Positions 35,865-46,286 of a DNA stretch of 64,000 nucleotides are shown in pieces. Made by a program: the position numbers and the translations under genes. Positions within the stretch are counted from its first letter, which is position 1. The number at the start of each line of letters is the position of its first letter. The notes beneath the pieces are model-generated. The model did no database searches. It was given only the letters and a program-made list of their open reading frames with translations, and was not told the DNA's origin. The stretch is from Rhodosporidiobolus odoratus (lineage: Eukaryota > Basidiomycota > Microbotryomycetes > Sporidiobolales > Sporidiobolaceae), in NCBI GenBank assembly GCA_034387635.1, contig JAOANU010000001.1, positions 1,984,001-2,048,000 on the forward strand, written 5' to 3'.

Positions 35865-37752
35865 CTACTCGCCAGTCGACGCTGCCGCTGCCGCCGCCGT
35901 CGAGTTGGTCTCCCACATTGTCTGCTGATTCGCCAGTGCAGTGGCCTTATCCTTCCTCCGATGGTCCGGCGTCTTCTTGTGTCTCGACTTGGCGTGATGG
36001 CGGTGGCTATGACGGCTTGACGACCTAGACCGCTGCTTCTTCTCCCGCGAGCGCCGTAACCCTGCGTCGTCCTCGTCCGTTTCTTCGTCCTCAGTACGTC
36101 GAGAGCGTGAGTGAGAGCGAGAATGTCGGCGATGCTTCCGAGGGGAAGCCTCGGTCGTCTCGGTCGAGGAGGCGGAAGACTCAGTCGAAGTCGTGTCTGC
36201 TTTTTCCTTCTTCAACTGTTTAGACCGGCTGGACTTGCGGTTTCGAGACGGAACTGGCTCGTCTTCGCTCGCCCCGGTGCTCGGATCTGTTGCTTGGTCG
36301 TCTTCCTCCTTGTCTTGGTCAATATCTTCGTCGTCATCCTCCTTGTCTTGGTCGTCGTCGATGACACTGTCCCTCCGCTTCTTTTGCTTGGTCCGCTTCT
36401 CCCTCTCGTCTTCCTCCAGCGCTCCTTGCTTCCTCATCTCCTTGTCCCGCAGTCTGTCCTCTTCCGACTCGTTGTGATCTCCGCCATCGGTACTCGGTTC
36501 CTCCTCTTCATCTCTTTTTGCCTTTCTCCGCTTCTTGTGCTTCTTACCGCTGTGATGGTGATGCCGTCCCTTCCCCAGCTCGAGGAAAACGGGTACGCCT
36601 AAAGCGTCGGTCGACCGCGAAGGAGGCTGCAGAACCTTGACAGGAGGGTAGGCAGGTGGTGGTGGAGCACTCAAGGGCGGCGAATACATCGGAACTGTCG
36701 AACGGGGAAGATCGAACGTCGGAGGGAAAAGTCCGGAAGAAGAGGAAGAAGCGTTGCGAGCGAGGAGGGCGCGTTCGGTCCAGGCTTTTTGCGCTTCTCG
36801 GGGGCTGAGGACGGTTTGACCTCCTCCTGTACCGGCTTCCATCATCATTGGCTGCATGGGACGGAAGAAGAGACCGGCTTGCGCTTGGGCTTCAGCGGCA
36901 TTCATCGCGGCTTGGGCTCGACGACGGCGGACTTTGAACTCGGCTTCGCGGATGAGGATTCTGGCGCTGTGGTGATGATTGCGCAGATCGATCGTGACGA
37001 GGACGGCTAAGGCGAGATTGAGGATAAGGGTGACAAGAAGGACCTGCGAGATGCAACGAGTTAGGCAGGGTCGTTTCCGCAGGAGGTTTTAAGCCGTACG
37101 CAGAGGGTTTGAATCGCTACGCTATGCGAGCGAGGAAAACAAGTATGATCGTCGACGATACTTCAGGTAACCGTGTAAGTAGAGGCTCTTCGCGCTGGAG
37201 ACGAGACAACAAGGCGCACCAGTTCATGCTTTTCCACAGTACACCCGTGGAAAAGGCGAGAGAGAGCGCAAAGCATGTGATCCAGAGTCCCTGTATGTCC
37301 CTAGGACCGTCAGCAGGGCGAAGGTTCTGTCAGGAAAGAGAACTTGCTGTCAAGTAGCCCGTTGTAGACCGAACAACGGCCCATAACCTCGAATCTGGGG
37401 GAGGTAGCCAGCGCGCATACTGTATGTAGCAACCCGTCTCAGTAGAAAGTCTGCAGTAAGGTCGCGAAGAGGGCTCACAGCGATGACCAAGCCCGTCGAG
37501 GCTTGAACCAGAAAGGAGATTGCGAGAAAAGAGACGAGGACAACCTGGCCAGCGTCGATGTTGAGCGCAAATGAGGCCTATCACGTCTCAATATCAGCTA
37601 GATGTCGTGAGCAAGAAAAGGACGCAGGAGCGTACCCGCAACAACATCCCCATGGTCAACAGACTGGCTAGGGAAGAAAACCCGACTGCGACACTGGCCG
37701 CTCTCGCTGGCAGGAAAACCAACGATACCTCGTCATCATCGTGGCGTGACAT
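35865..37752 (-). CDS. Four-helix integral membrane protein with a long RS/acidic cytoplasmic tail
   Basis: Exons 37636-37752, 37479-37577, 37370-37419, 37220-37300, 37100-37160, 35865-37043; 528 aa with consistent phases. Hydrophobic segments: residues ~10-38 (ending SSLASLLTMGMLL), ~47-72 (VVLVSFLAISFLVQ), ~88-113 (WITCFALSLAFSTGVLW) and ~136-157 (LLVTLILNLALAVLV). A short cysteine-containing loop (CIVDDHTCF) lies between the last two. The remaining ~370 residues are cytoplasmic-looking and dominated by Ser, Arg, Glu, Asp and Lys, with RRHSRSHSRSRR and several acidic runs. The intron at 37161-37219 must end in AAG, a weak acceptor, so that junction is the least certain. It might be a shortened receptor-like protein, but I recognise no family. 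Confidence 0.7.
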
Positions 37753-38563
37753 GCTTGAAGACCACCTTCGCTTCTCTGGGCTCGTACTTGCTGGGGCGAT
37801 GACAGGAAGAGGAGGCGAAGGAAAGGGCGCAGCGAGCGAGAGGCGGTATCTCGCTAGACGGCGTGCGGAGCGGCCTGTGGCAAAGAGCGGCTGGATTCGG
37901 TCTATAAGGCAACCTGGGTGACCCAGCAGAAAGGCGAGAGAAGAGGGGGAGGGATTGCTGCCTCCGCGGAGGATCCGGCTACTGAAGTCTTGTCGTTCAA
38001 TGTTGCTTCGCTACTCATCATCACTGCCACCACCTGGGACACGCCGATTAACATGGTGTCAGCAATACACGAGCGACCATGTGCTGCGCACACGATCGAA
38101 GAGTGTGAGACCGGCCCTTCAAGCACGGGTTCGAGTTGAACGAACTCAGCGTGGAGAGCGAGGTGTGCCAGGACGATGGTACGGGCACGGTGTGCAAGGA
38201 TGCTTCACATCGGAGGCGCAAGGAGAAAATTTGGCCAAATAGCCTCGCAAGGCAGGGCGGCGAGTCTTGGAGGATTCGATACCGCATGTGAGCAGGTGTG
38301 TGAGATGCACATAAAGGGTTTCGTGGAGGATCTGCGCTGAAGTCTCCTTACTTGGCGAGAGTCCGGCGACGAGACCATGCGGCAGTAAAGGTGATCCGGA
38401 TCTGGTCATCTAGACGGCGACGGCGGTGATGAGTCGGCCTGAAAAGTCCGATACGCCAACGGGAGAGCTCCTCAGCTTGGCTTTCTCGCTGCCGTCGCTC
38501 ACTCTCTCTATATTACGCCTACTCCTCCTTCCTTCCATACGCTTCACCTCCCCCCGTGGGTCC
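37753..38563. other. Divergent intergenic region, membrane-protein gene and Clp1-like gene
   Basis: About 810 bases between two start codons. Open frames occur on the minus strand (for example 38146-38409) but lack domain features and good splice links to the gene below. Pyrimidine-rich sequence at 38470-38560 precedes the plus-strand start. Nothing else seen. Confidence 0.35.
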
Positions 38564-39454
38564 ATGGCGGCTCACCCTACGTCACCGACCGTCTCCCAAG
38601 ACCCCATTCCTCGCTTCCCGGCATCCCTGCCTGAACCGCCTCCCTTTCCCCTTGTTGACGTTGACGAGCTGGATCTGGACGACGAGCTGGCAGAGTCGGG
38701 TGTACCAGGAGTCTTTGTGCAGGAGTCGGTACGGCAAATGGGGGCGTCTAGCTTTTTCTTCCTTTTCTTACACGGGCTTTCCGGGCTAAACCGCTCGTCT
38801 TGCCGCCTTTCTCGTGTTTGAACAGGTTCAATCCTTCTACGAAGCGTCCTCAATACCTCCGTGAACCCGGAACAACTGCCACGTCCTTCTTCCGAACCCT
38901 TCATCACTTGCACTTCCCCTCCGCTGCCTCTCCCTCGACCTACCTTCGCGTTCTATCTCACGTTCGCCGACACTCGCACGACAGTCACCGTTCCGGCGCA
39001 CGGTCTGACGTGGGCGTTAATGTCCCCTCTGCTCTACAAAATGAGCCGGTCACGCGCTTTCACGGAAGAAACACCTCAGCCTATCCTCCACCTACCCGTC
39101 GTCGACCTCTCTATGCCTTCTCGAACCGCTTGGCCGATCCTCCACGACTACGTATACACCCTATCCACAGCCGACCTACTCTCTACTTTGCTTGCCGCGC
39201 CCCCATCATCCGCGACACCGCATCCTCCCGATAGCCAGACCCAGCTAGATTCCCTTGTCGCCCGCCTTCGCCGAGTTCAGCAACTGTGGTCCAACACCGT
39301 CGCGCTCCAAATCAGCGACGAAGGCCTGTGGGAGACGATGCGCCGAGCGTACGAGGTTCTGGTTCAGGAGACGCGGGACGTCTTGAGCACGGAGAAGGCA
39401 AAGGAGGCGAAGCCGACGGTAGACCCCAGACGGAGCGATGTGGTTCCTTGTTAG
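38564..39454 (+). CDS. Clp1 (clampless)-like basidiomycete protein
   Basis: Exons 38564-38699 and 38826-39454; 254 aa. The core reads FAFYLTFADTRTTVTVPAHGLTW, then PILHLPVVDL, ILHDYVYTLSTADLLSTL, RLRRVQQLWSNTVALQI and DEGLWETMRRAYEVLV. This ordered set resembles the basidiomycete clampless-1 family, named for its need in clamp-cell formation after mating; its biochemical role is unknown. I recognise the pattern but cannot align it here, so the call is moderate. The first donor (GTGTAC) was chosen because it is the only good site giving the right phase; an alternative using the downstream GTACGG donor runs into a stop. The gene lies tail-to-tail with an HMG-box gene 312 bases away. Confidence 0.55.
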
Positions 39455-39766
39455 ATAGCGACGTAAACCTCTGTCTTTGTGATCGTTTTATCGCATGCGA
39501 TATTGGTTTCCATGTTACGGGACGCATCTGTTTGCAAGTAGCAGAGCAAAGACATCGAGAATGAGCTCGTTGCTGCAGAATGGTACCAATGCCTGGCCAG
39601 AACACCTCATTGCGGCAAAGGAAGGGAAACAGGCGGACATGACTGGAACTGCTGAAAGTTATGTCCACAACCGGAAATAAAGCACTGCAAAAACAACAAT
39701 TAGATGCACAACAGGATGGACGATATGCGAGCACGCGACAAGGGGTTACTGAGTAGATGTCCAGGT
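39455..39766. other. Short 3' intergenic between Clp1-like and HMG-box genes
   Basis: A 312-base gap between two convergent stop codons, locally AT-richer (39640-39710) than the coding DNA, as expected for terminators. No gene. Confidence 0.4.
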
Positions 39767-40930
39767 TCAGGTCGCGTACGAAGTGGGAATCTCGATGAAG
39801 TCACGGCTGGCGGCGGCTGACCAGTAGTCAGCGAAGAGAGCCTCGGTCGCCGAGGGCGGAGGCGTGAGATAGGCGCTTTCGAGAAAGGTGTTGGCGTGTT
39901 GTAGAGTGGGAGAAAATATTGGCATTGGAAGGTCGAGTTGAGAAGGTGCGAGGCAGTCGAGGGAGAACGAGGTTGGCGGGCATTCGTACTCGCCCCACGC
40001 TGGCGAAGGAGGGAGCTGGTATTCTGTCGAGATCGGGTGCCGGTAGATGGACCAAGTCGCTTCGGGCATCGGCAGGGCCTGGTAGGACAGGTCGAACAGT
40101 GGGGGAGGAACCGGCAATTCAGGCTCGCTGGGCGTGGAAAGACCGCAGCTTTGGACCCCGACGCCAGTAGTAGACGATGACGCGTCTGAAGCCAAAGGTG
40201 AGAGGAGAGGAGAAGGTTTACGGAACACAGAAGGTACGGATGTAGGCTGGCGAGGCGGGGACGGCGGCGGGGTCTGTACCCTCGGCTTCGGCGTGCGCTT
40301 GACTACGTTGCGGCGGGCAGGGCGGAACACATAGTCTGACGGGGAGAAGCGGGGTCAGTGCGGCTGATTGAATAAGCCGGAGCACAGCAGAACGTACCAG
40401 GATATTTTTCGCTATGCTCCTTTTTGTTCTGCTCCGCCATCTGCTCGTACTGGCGGCGAACTTCTGGGGGCTCGCTCCTCCAGAGTTGACCGACGATCTT
40501 GGCTACAGGAACAGATAGTCTAAGCATTATGGATGCAGAAAAACGGAAAAAGCCACGCGCATATATACGCTTGAGGCAGCTTAGAGTACTGCGAGCTTGA
40601 CGACTTGAGCTCCTGCACCCGAGCGGAGCGGTAGCAGATCCATGCGTTGGCGGGTCGAGGGGGATTGCCCCGCTTCTCGGCGGGTCTGACTCGAACCCGT
40701 GCAGGAGGAAGGGCTTCGTCCGTTAATGAGGCGCTTCTGCCTTTGTACGTGCCCTTGCGCGGCCGTTTCGTCAGAGTTTGCGGGGCTGGCACAACTGCAG
40801 GGTCAAGCAGCGATGGTGGAAGAGGCAGAGGACGAGAAAATGGCGAGGTCCGAGAGGGCGGCGCATCGCAGCATTTTGAGCCGGGCTCCGTAGCTGCCAC
40901 TTTGGCTTGGTGCTTCGAGATCACGTTCAT
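39767..40930 (-). CDS. HMG-box transcription factor (MATA_HMG-like)
   Basis: Exons 40561-40930, 40398-40502, 39767-40335; 347 aa. The HMG box spans ~residues 103-175: PPRPANAWICYRSARVQ, YSKLPQAYISKIVGQLW and RSEPPEVRRQYEQMAEQNK, followed by KKEHSEKYPDYVFRP. The PANAW..YR start places it with the sequence-specific MATA_HMG/SOX-like group used by fungal mating and pheromone-response regulators. The C-terminal half is Pro/Ser-rich and probably an activation or regulatory tail. Intron 1 (40503-40560) must use a GC donor (GCGCGT...TAG): the nearby GT donor shifts the frame, whereas the GC site restores AYISKIVGQLW exactly. The start codon is the first ATG in frame; the N-terminal ~40 residues are least certain. 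Confidence 0.85.
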
Positions 40931-41363
40931 CACCAGGACTGAGCGGCGTAGGCGGAGCGTACGTAAGGGAGAAAGAGGAAGTTCAGGGTATCGACGACCA
41001 GGGCGGCAAAAGGCGAAGGCTTGTTATCCTCCGCACCCGGCTATGGCGAACCGGCCACACTGGCGATCTCGATATTCACTTAGAGCTTGGTAAGTGAGGT
41101 ACAGTATACTCGCGGCCGAGATCCGAAGAATTACTTCCGGACTTCCGGACTGACGGACTGCGGCATCGGCTCCGACCCGCCATCTTTGCCTCTGCAACGG
41201 GATGCCCGCAGTGCCCAGGAAGGCAGCATCCGCAGGTCTTCGAGAGCGACGCCAATGCTCGTGGGGGTATCAGCGCATGCGGGCGCAATAACGGCGCAAA
41301 GCCTTGAGACTGAGTGAAGGTTGCATCGCAGTCGTAGTTGCGCTATGGCTACTCATCGACGAG
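40931..41363. other. Intergenic between HMG-box gene promoter and KAR 3' end
   Basis: About 430 bases between tandem minus-strand genes, containing short overlapping open frames on both strands with no domain features. No repeat or RNA gene seen. Confidence 0.35.
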
Positions 41364-42924
41364 CTACGCACTCTTGACGGCCTTTGCCGCCTCACGATCA
41401 CGCTTGCGTAGCACGCGACGACGGATGTCGAGGTGGAGTTTGCGGTTGTAGTTGAGCCAGAACGAGCGCGAGAAGAAGTGATCGACAACCCACTGCACGG
41501 GTTTCGGAGTGTCATTCAGTCAGTCCTGATGGTTAGTGGATATGAACCACGTGAGGACTGACCTGAACGGGGGCATGTCCGTGGTAAGGGGTTGAAATGT
41601 GAGGCTGGCCAACGGCACCGCCGTGAACGCCGATGTGAGAAAGAACAGACCCTGCACCGGTAGCAGACATGGTCAGTATGATCGCAGAGCTACGCTTCTA
41701 AGGGATTCAGGCGCACGGACGTAGGTTTTCGGGGTCGGAATCATCCACGAGCTCTTGCGGATCTTGCTAAGCTTGGAGACCTGTTTGCATGCAAAAACAT
41801 CAGCACACGAAGGGAGGTATGTACAGGTAAGCGAGAAACGCACGACAAAGTAAGTGTTAAGCAGCTCGACCTCGACGCCGGTGCCCATGAGCTCGCTGCC
41901 GAGGGACTGAGAGAAGGTCGAGAGGAACGCCTTGCTCGCGGAGTAGACAGCCAGCAGAGGCGACGGAATGAGGGCAGCGAAGGACCCGATGTTGAGGATA
42001 AGGCCGCGTTTGCGGGAGATCATGCCGGGGACGACAATCTTCGTAACCTTGAGGGTTACGTTGCTGAAGGCAAAACCGCCTCAGCCCAGCTGTAGTCGGG
42101 TAGCCAGAATGGGGACACGCACACATTGATTTCGACGATGTCCACCATGTCTTGGTGCGGCAAGTCCTGGAAGAACATGGGTTCTTCATAACTTTTGCCG
42201 ACGTTGTTGACTAAAACGAGACTAGGACATCAGTCGAAGTAGAGGTGCAGGCGAGAATGTGCTCACCGAGCACGCCGACGTCTAGCGGGTCGAGAGCGGC
42301 TTTGAGTGCGGCATAATCGGCGGATGGCGAGGCGAAGTCGATAGAGTGCACCTGCGTCTTGACAGTCGGGTACTTGGCGGCTGTCCTGCCAAGTCAGCGC
42401 AATCCGTACCAGCGACTCAAAGAAGCGCTCACAGATGTCCTGGGCGATTTCTTCGAGCTTGGAGGCGGTACGACTGGCAAGGAAGACGTTGAAGCCTGCG
42501 CCGGCAAGCTGAAGCGCAAAATCGCGACCGATTCCAGCCGTCGCGCCTGTCACAACTGTGGGTTTCCTACGTCAACGGTGGACACTGAGCCGCGCAGGAC
42601 ATGTACTAACCAGCCCACGCGCCCTTGTTTGCGCCAAAGCGCTTCAACTATGGAGGCGGAAGTGGTGAGTAACGCGTGAATAAGCGATCAAGGAAAAGAG
42701 CGTACGGGAATGCCCGGCCTAGCAAGGTCGACCAGCATCCTTGCGAAGCTTAGCGCGTAAGTGCTGAGCCATCCTGCGCCTATCAAAGCCAGTGCGAGGG
42801 TCGAGAGTGGACAGTCGGCAGCTGGTGAAGGACGAGGAAGGTCAGCATCAATCGGGGACAGAAGCACGGCGTGTAGAGACATACTCCATGCGATTGCGTG
42901 CTGCTTGAAAGCTGTTAGATCCAT
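41364..42924 (-). CDS. IFA38: Very-long-chain 3-oxoacyl-CoA reductase (KAR, yeast Ifa38 type)
   Basis: Nine exons: 42706-42924, 42611-42647, 42433-42555, 42267-42380, 42123-42210, 41844-42063, 41717-41780, 41563-41651, 41364-41492; 360 aa. It reduces the 3-keto intermediate in ER fatty-acid elongation with NADPH. A membrane helix ([17 protein letters not shown]) leads into the SDR fold: GATAGIGR cofactor loop, NNVG, Ser in [10 protein letters not shown], and the catalytic YSASK at about 41931-41945. The C-terminus is basic ([19 protein letters not shown]), as expected for an ER protein. The donor at the 42123 junction is the second of two overlapping options (GTGCGTG), chosen because it gives [12 protein letters not shown]. 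Total length matches fungal KARs. Confidence 0.93.
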
Positions 42925-43491
42925 CCGTGCGAACTGTGCGTAGCTTGAGGCGGTTCAAACTTCTGTCACGTCCGCGATCACGTCCGACTTCAGCGCAGCT
43001 GTCAATAACCTTGGGTTCCGACTCTCGCGCTTGCATTACCGTTGTTCCCCTCGTTCCAGCCGCGGACTACCCTCAGCTAGACCGTGTCGCCCTCACTTCA
43101 CGCCCGAAGCGCCTCTGCTCTTTCTCGCTCGACATTGTCAAGTCTCATCAGCTGACGACGGTCGCACTCAGCTTCGTGCGCCGCGTACCGCCTGAACCCG
43201 CTGGGCTTTGGGCTACGCAGCTTGAAATTGTACCACGAAGGCTGGCGACGCGGATCTGCTGGCGGGTGGAGGGAAAGTAGCCGGCCGAGAGCAGCTCGGA
43301 TGCCTATCTACACCCCGGACTGGTGCCCTTACCTCGTCCTCCTTCTACTTTCTTTCTACCCTCTCGCTTGCATCGCACAGTCACCTCCCTTCTGCCCGTA
43401 ACGCATAAGCTTGTCCCCCCTCGTACGTTCTCTGCTTTTCCTCGTTCTACCTGGCGGAACTGAACGGCCCTGCTCTTCTGCAGCACACGCC
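42925..43491. promoter_or_regulatory. Divergent promoter region, KAR and the GA4-desaturase-like gene
   Basis: 566 bases between start codons. Pyrimidine-rich over 43320-43490 in front of the plus-strand start. A frame at 42927-43280 is open but has no recognisable domain; I treat it as non-coding. Confidence 0.4.
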
Positions 43492-44432
43492 ATGTCAGAC
43501 ATCACGACCGCCATCAAGTTTGTCGTGCTCCCCGACGATCCTCGCGCCGAGCCTTTCGACTTCGCTACAGTCCTCAATACGGGCAAAGCTTTGCACGTTG
43601 CACCTTTTCCCGTCAAGGTTACCGACATGCGACCTCGTCTAGGTACAGAGCATGCGCCGATGCTGGATGTCGAGGGTTACGCAGCGGAGAGCCTCCCATA
43701 TTCTGGCTTGAATGGAGGTGAAGGTTGGGAGGATCGATATTCGACCGCTATGGCACAGGTGCGCCTGCTCTGCCATCTCTTTCCTCTGCTCGTCCGCGCA
43801 CCACTGACACATCCGCACATAGTGGCTCAAACAGTACCTTGGCGCGCGCAAAGTCGTCTATTACAACTATCATGTCCGGCGTCGCATCCCCGAAGAAGAC
43901 CCCGACTTCCCCAAGGAATTCGACAGCAGCAAACTGCAGCCAGCTAGGGTCGCACACGTCGACGGCTCGCAGAAGGTGGCTTTCGGACGATGCTGCAAGT
44001 TCCTCGGTCTGACCGAAGAAGAAGGACGGAAGGAGAGGATGGCGGTTATAAATCTATGGCGACCCTTGCGCGGTCCAGTCACCGACTCGCCCTTAGCCGT
44101 CTGCGACACGCGTACGGCTCGAGTAGAAGACTTGGAGATCACCACCGACGTCTACGGCGAGGGTTCCTTCGCACGTCCTTCTTCCCAAGTATGTCTATCT
44201 CACGTTGTCCCATATGTTGCTTTGGCTCATTCCTCGGTTTGTGCAGTATCGGTTCGCATACCTTCGCGACATGATGCCAGACGAGATGCTCATGCTACGC
44301 TGCTTCGACTCGACAAAAGGGCCATCGCAGGGAGGAGTAACTATTCATTCCGCTTTCATCGACGAGGCCCGGTCGGGCAAGGATTGGCCACTGAGGGAGA
44401 GTATCGAAATCAGGACGTGCGTGCTGTATTGA
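43492..44432 (+). CDS. GA4-desaturase / CmcJ-like oxidoreductase family protein
   Basis: Exons 43492-43758, 43823-44188, 44247-44432; 272 aa. The family is recognised by its ordered features: a short N-terminal strand region, DVEGYAAESL, VVYYNYHVRRR, AHVDGS, INLWRPLRGPVTDSPLAVCDTRT, then CFDSTKGPSQGGVTIHSAF and the terminal block WPLRESIEIRTCVLY. Members include the fungal gibberellin-cluster desaturase and methyltransferase-helper CmcJ, but most are standalone genes of unknown substrate. The His of AHVDGS and the Arg of RPL resemble metal and oxoglutarate ligands of dioxygenases, which I infer rather than see proven. No biosynthetic cluster surrounds it; its neighbour KAR is unrelated. Confidence 0.8.
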
Positions 44433-44762
44433 TAATTTGGGCAGCGGATCGATTGGTTGTATGTAAAGTGGTTAAAGCACTAATTGCCTTTCTCCTCGGG
44501 TCGAGTGCTCGTCTTTACTTGAAGCTTCACCAGCTCACGCATCTCGCGTTCTCAGCCAATCATGAGCGAGTGCTGCCCTGCGCTTGTCAGAGGCGACAAG
44601 TGGCGTCGCTGCTTGGTCTGCGCTTCGATGCGAGCTTCTCTCGATTTTCTTCTGCTGATCCGGCTCCTCCGCGGACGGCGATGCCTCCTCTCCTCTTTTC
44701 CCTCTCCTGCCGCTCGATCTAGCCTTTGCTCCTTACGTACTGTACCCCATCCATGAGCTAGA
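44433..44762. other. Intergenic between the desaturase-like and Kre9-like genes
   Basis: A 330-base gap between tandem plus-strand genes, AT-richer near 44440-44480 after the stop codon and pyrimidine-rich further on. Nothing else seen. Confidence 0.35.
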
Positions 44763-46141
44763 ATGCTGTGGCTGCTTGCGCTGCTATGGCTCGCGCTCCC
44801 CCTCCTGGCCGACGACAATATCCCCATCACAGCACCGGGGTCAATTAACAAGGGAGGCGAAGTCGACATTCAGTGGACGGGCGGGAAAGCCACCTTCACG
44901 GTACGGGTCTTGGTCGACTCGCATGAAGTTAGGGAGCAGAAGTCGATCAAAGGCAACTCGTACAAATGGACGGCTTCGCATGTTGATTCCGGAAGTAGGT
45001 CCACCTTCCTCCTCCTTTTCCTGGCGGTGCTCTCTGGTGACCTTCTCTACACACACACACACAGGTGAGGTCCAGTTCTGGGTCTACGACTCGGCGGGTG
45101 AGACAGGAAAGACCGGGCAGATCAAGGTCGTCGACGGCAAGGCTACCGGTAGCTCGCGAGTCTCGTGGAAGACCGCCTCGAAGACATCCGGGGGTGAAGA
45201 ATCAGGAGGTGGGGGTGGAGACGGAGCGCAAGAGACCGGTGGTGGGGGAGGAGGCGGGAAGAGCAACGGAGGCGGCGATAATGGCGGCGGGCAAAGCGCA
45301 TCGCAAACGAAAAGCGCGGGTGGCGGAGGTGGCGGAGGTGGCGGAGGAAGCGCGTCAGGGGCAGCCGGCAGTCAAGACGGGTCCTCGGGCAGCGGAGGCG
45401 GGGCGATGAGTGCCGCCAAGATGAACTCGTCAGCAGAAGAGACCGGCGGATTAAGGTATGCACCTTTACTCAGGTCCCCGCCTTGGGCATTTACTAAACT
45501 TGAATTGCCACAGTGACGTCGCTTCGGCTTCCGCCGTAGCCACAGCCGCAGTCACGCAAAGCGAAAATAACGTCGAAAGTGAGGATGTGACTTTGGGGGC
45601 AAGGTGCGCTGACTATTTCTCACATGTACTTTGCTGTACTGACCAGTCTCTTCCCCGCAGCTCGACAAGCAGTGCCTCTGCATCCTCTTCCGATAGCTCT
45701 ACGAGTGGCAGCTCGAGAACGCCGCTATATTTCGGCGTGGGCGGCGTAGTACTTGCGATACTGCTCGGAGCGGCCCTCTTCTGGTCAGCTCTGCGCCCGA
45801 CTTAGCCTGCGATACCTCTTTCTGACTGACAAAAACCTTCTTATTGCAGGTGGTGGCGAACTCAACAGGTGCAGCAGCAACAGAGTAGGGGGAGAAGACG
45901 GCGAAGACATGAGCGCAGCTTGAGTAAAGCTAAAGTACGTGAATATTCTGCTTTGCCTTGGTTTACGAGTGGCTCATCTGCTCCTGCCACACAGCCGCGA
46001 CCACCACCCGTACGAACATCCTTCGATACCGCCCTGCTTCACTCGCCATCTCGAGGCGCGGGCGGAAGTGCAAGCTCTTTCTCAAGCAGCGCGTCGGATG
46101 AATGGGGAGAATACCGACGACGGCGAAAGGAAGAGGTCTAG
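44763..46141 (+). CDS. Secreted-type single-span membrane protein with Kre9/Knh1-like N-terminal domain
   Basis: Exons 44763-44994, 45065-45455, 45514-45603, 45661-45783, 45850-45934, 45995-46141; 355 aa. A clear signal peptide (MLWLLALLWLALPLLA) precedes a ~85-residue beta domain: ITAPGSINKGGEVDIQWTGG and VQFWVYDSAGETG. This resembles the Kre9/Knh1 N-terminal module of fungal wall-synthesis and Ser-rich surface proteins. A Gly/Ser-rich linker with long glycine runs follows, then a Ser-rich stem, one helix (FGVGGVVLAILLGAALFWW) and a basic Gln-rich cytoplasmic tail with RRRRRHERS. The layout suits a cell-surface sensor or wall-anchored protein. The intron before exon 2 ends in a CA-repeat. 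Confidence 0.75.
45049..45064 (+). repeat. (AC)n microsatellite forming the 3' splice site
   Basis: A run of about seven AC units runs directly into the acceptor CACAG of intron 44995-45064 in the Kre9-like gene, replacing the usual pyrimidine tract. Length variation here could affect splicing. Confidence 0.85.
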
Positions 46142-46286
46142 AATGTATTATGTACCACGTCGCAAGAGCGGGTCTCGTGTACTTTCTTGACCGACTCGAA
46201 AAGGACCTTCTCAATCTGCTTTTTCTCGTTTTTACTCTCTACCTTTACGCAACATTAGGGCTAGTAGTACACAGGTACGCAGTATG

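Noticed and set aside
38146..38409. Possible N-terminal exon of the membrane-protein gene
   Set aside because: It does not join in phase to the first membrane exon, which has its own ATG at 37752 in a good position.
42927..43280. 117-aa open frame in the KAR promoter
   Set aside because: It lies in the divergent promoter region, has no recognised domain and starts almost on the KAR start codon.
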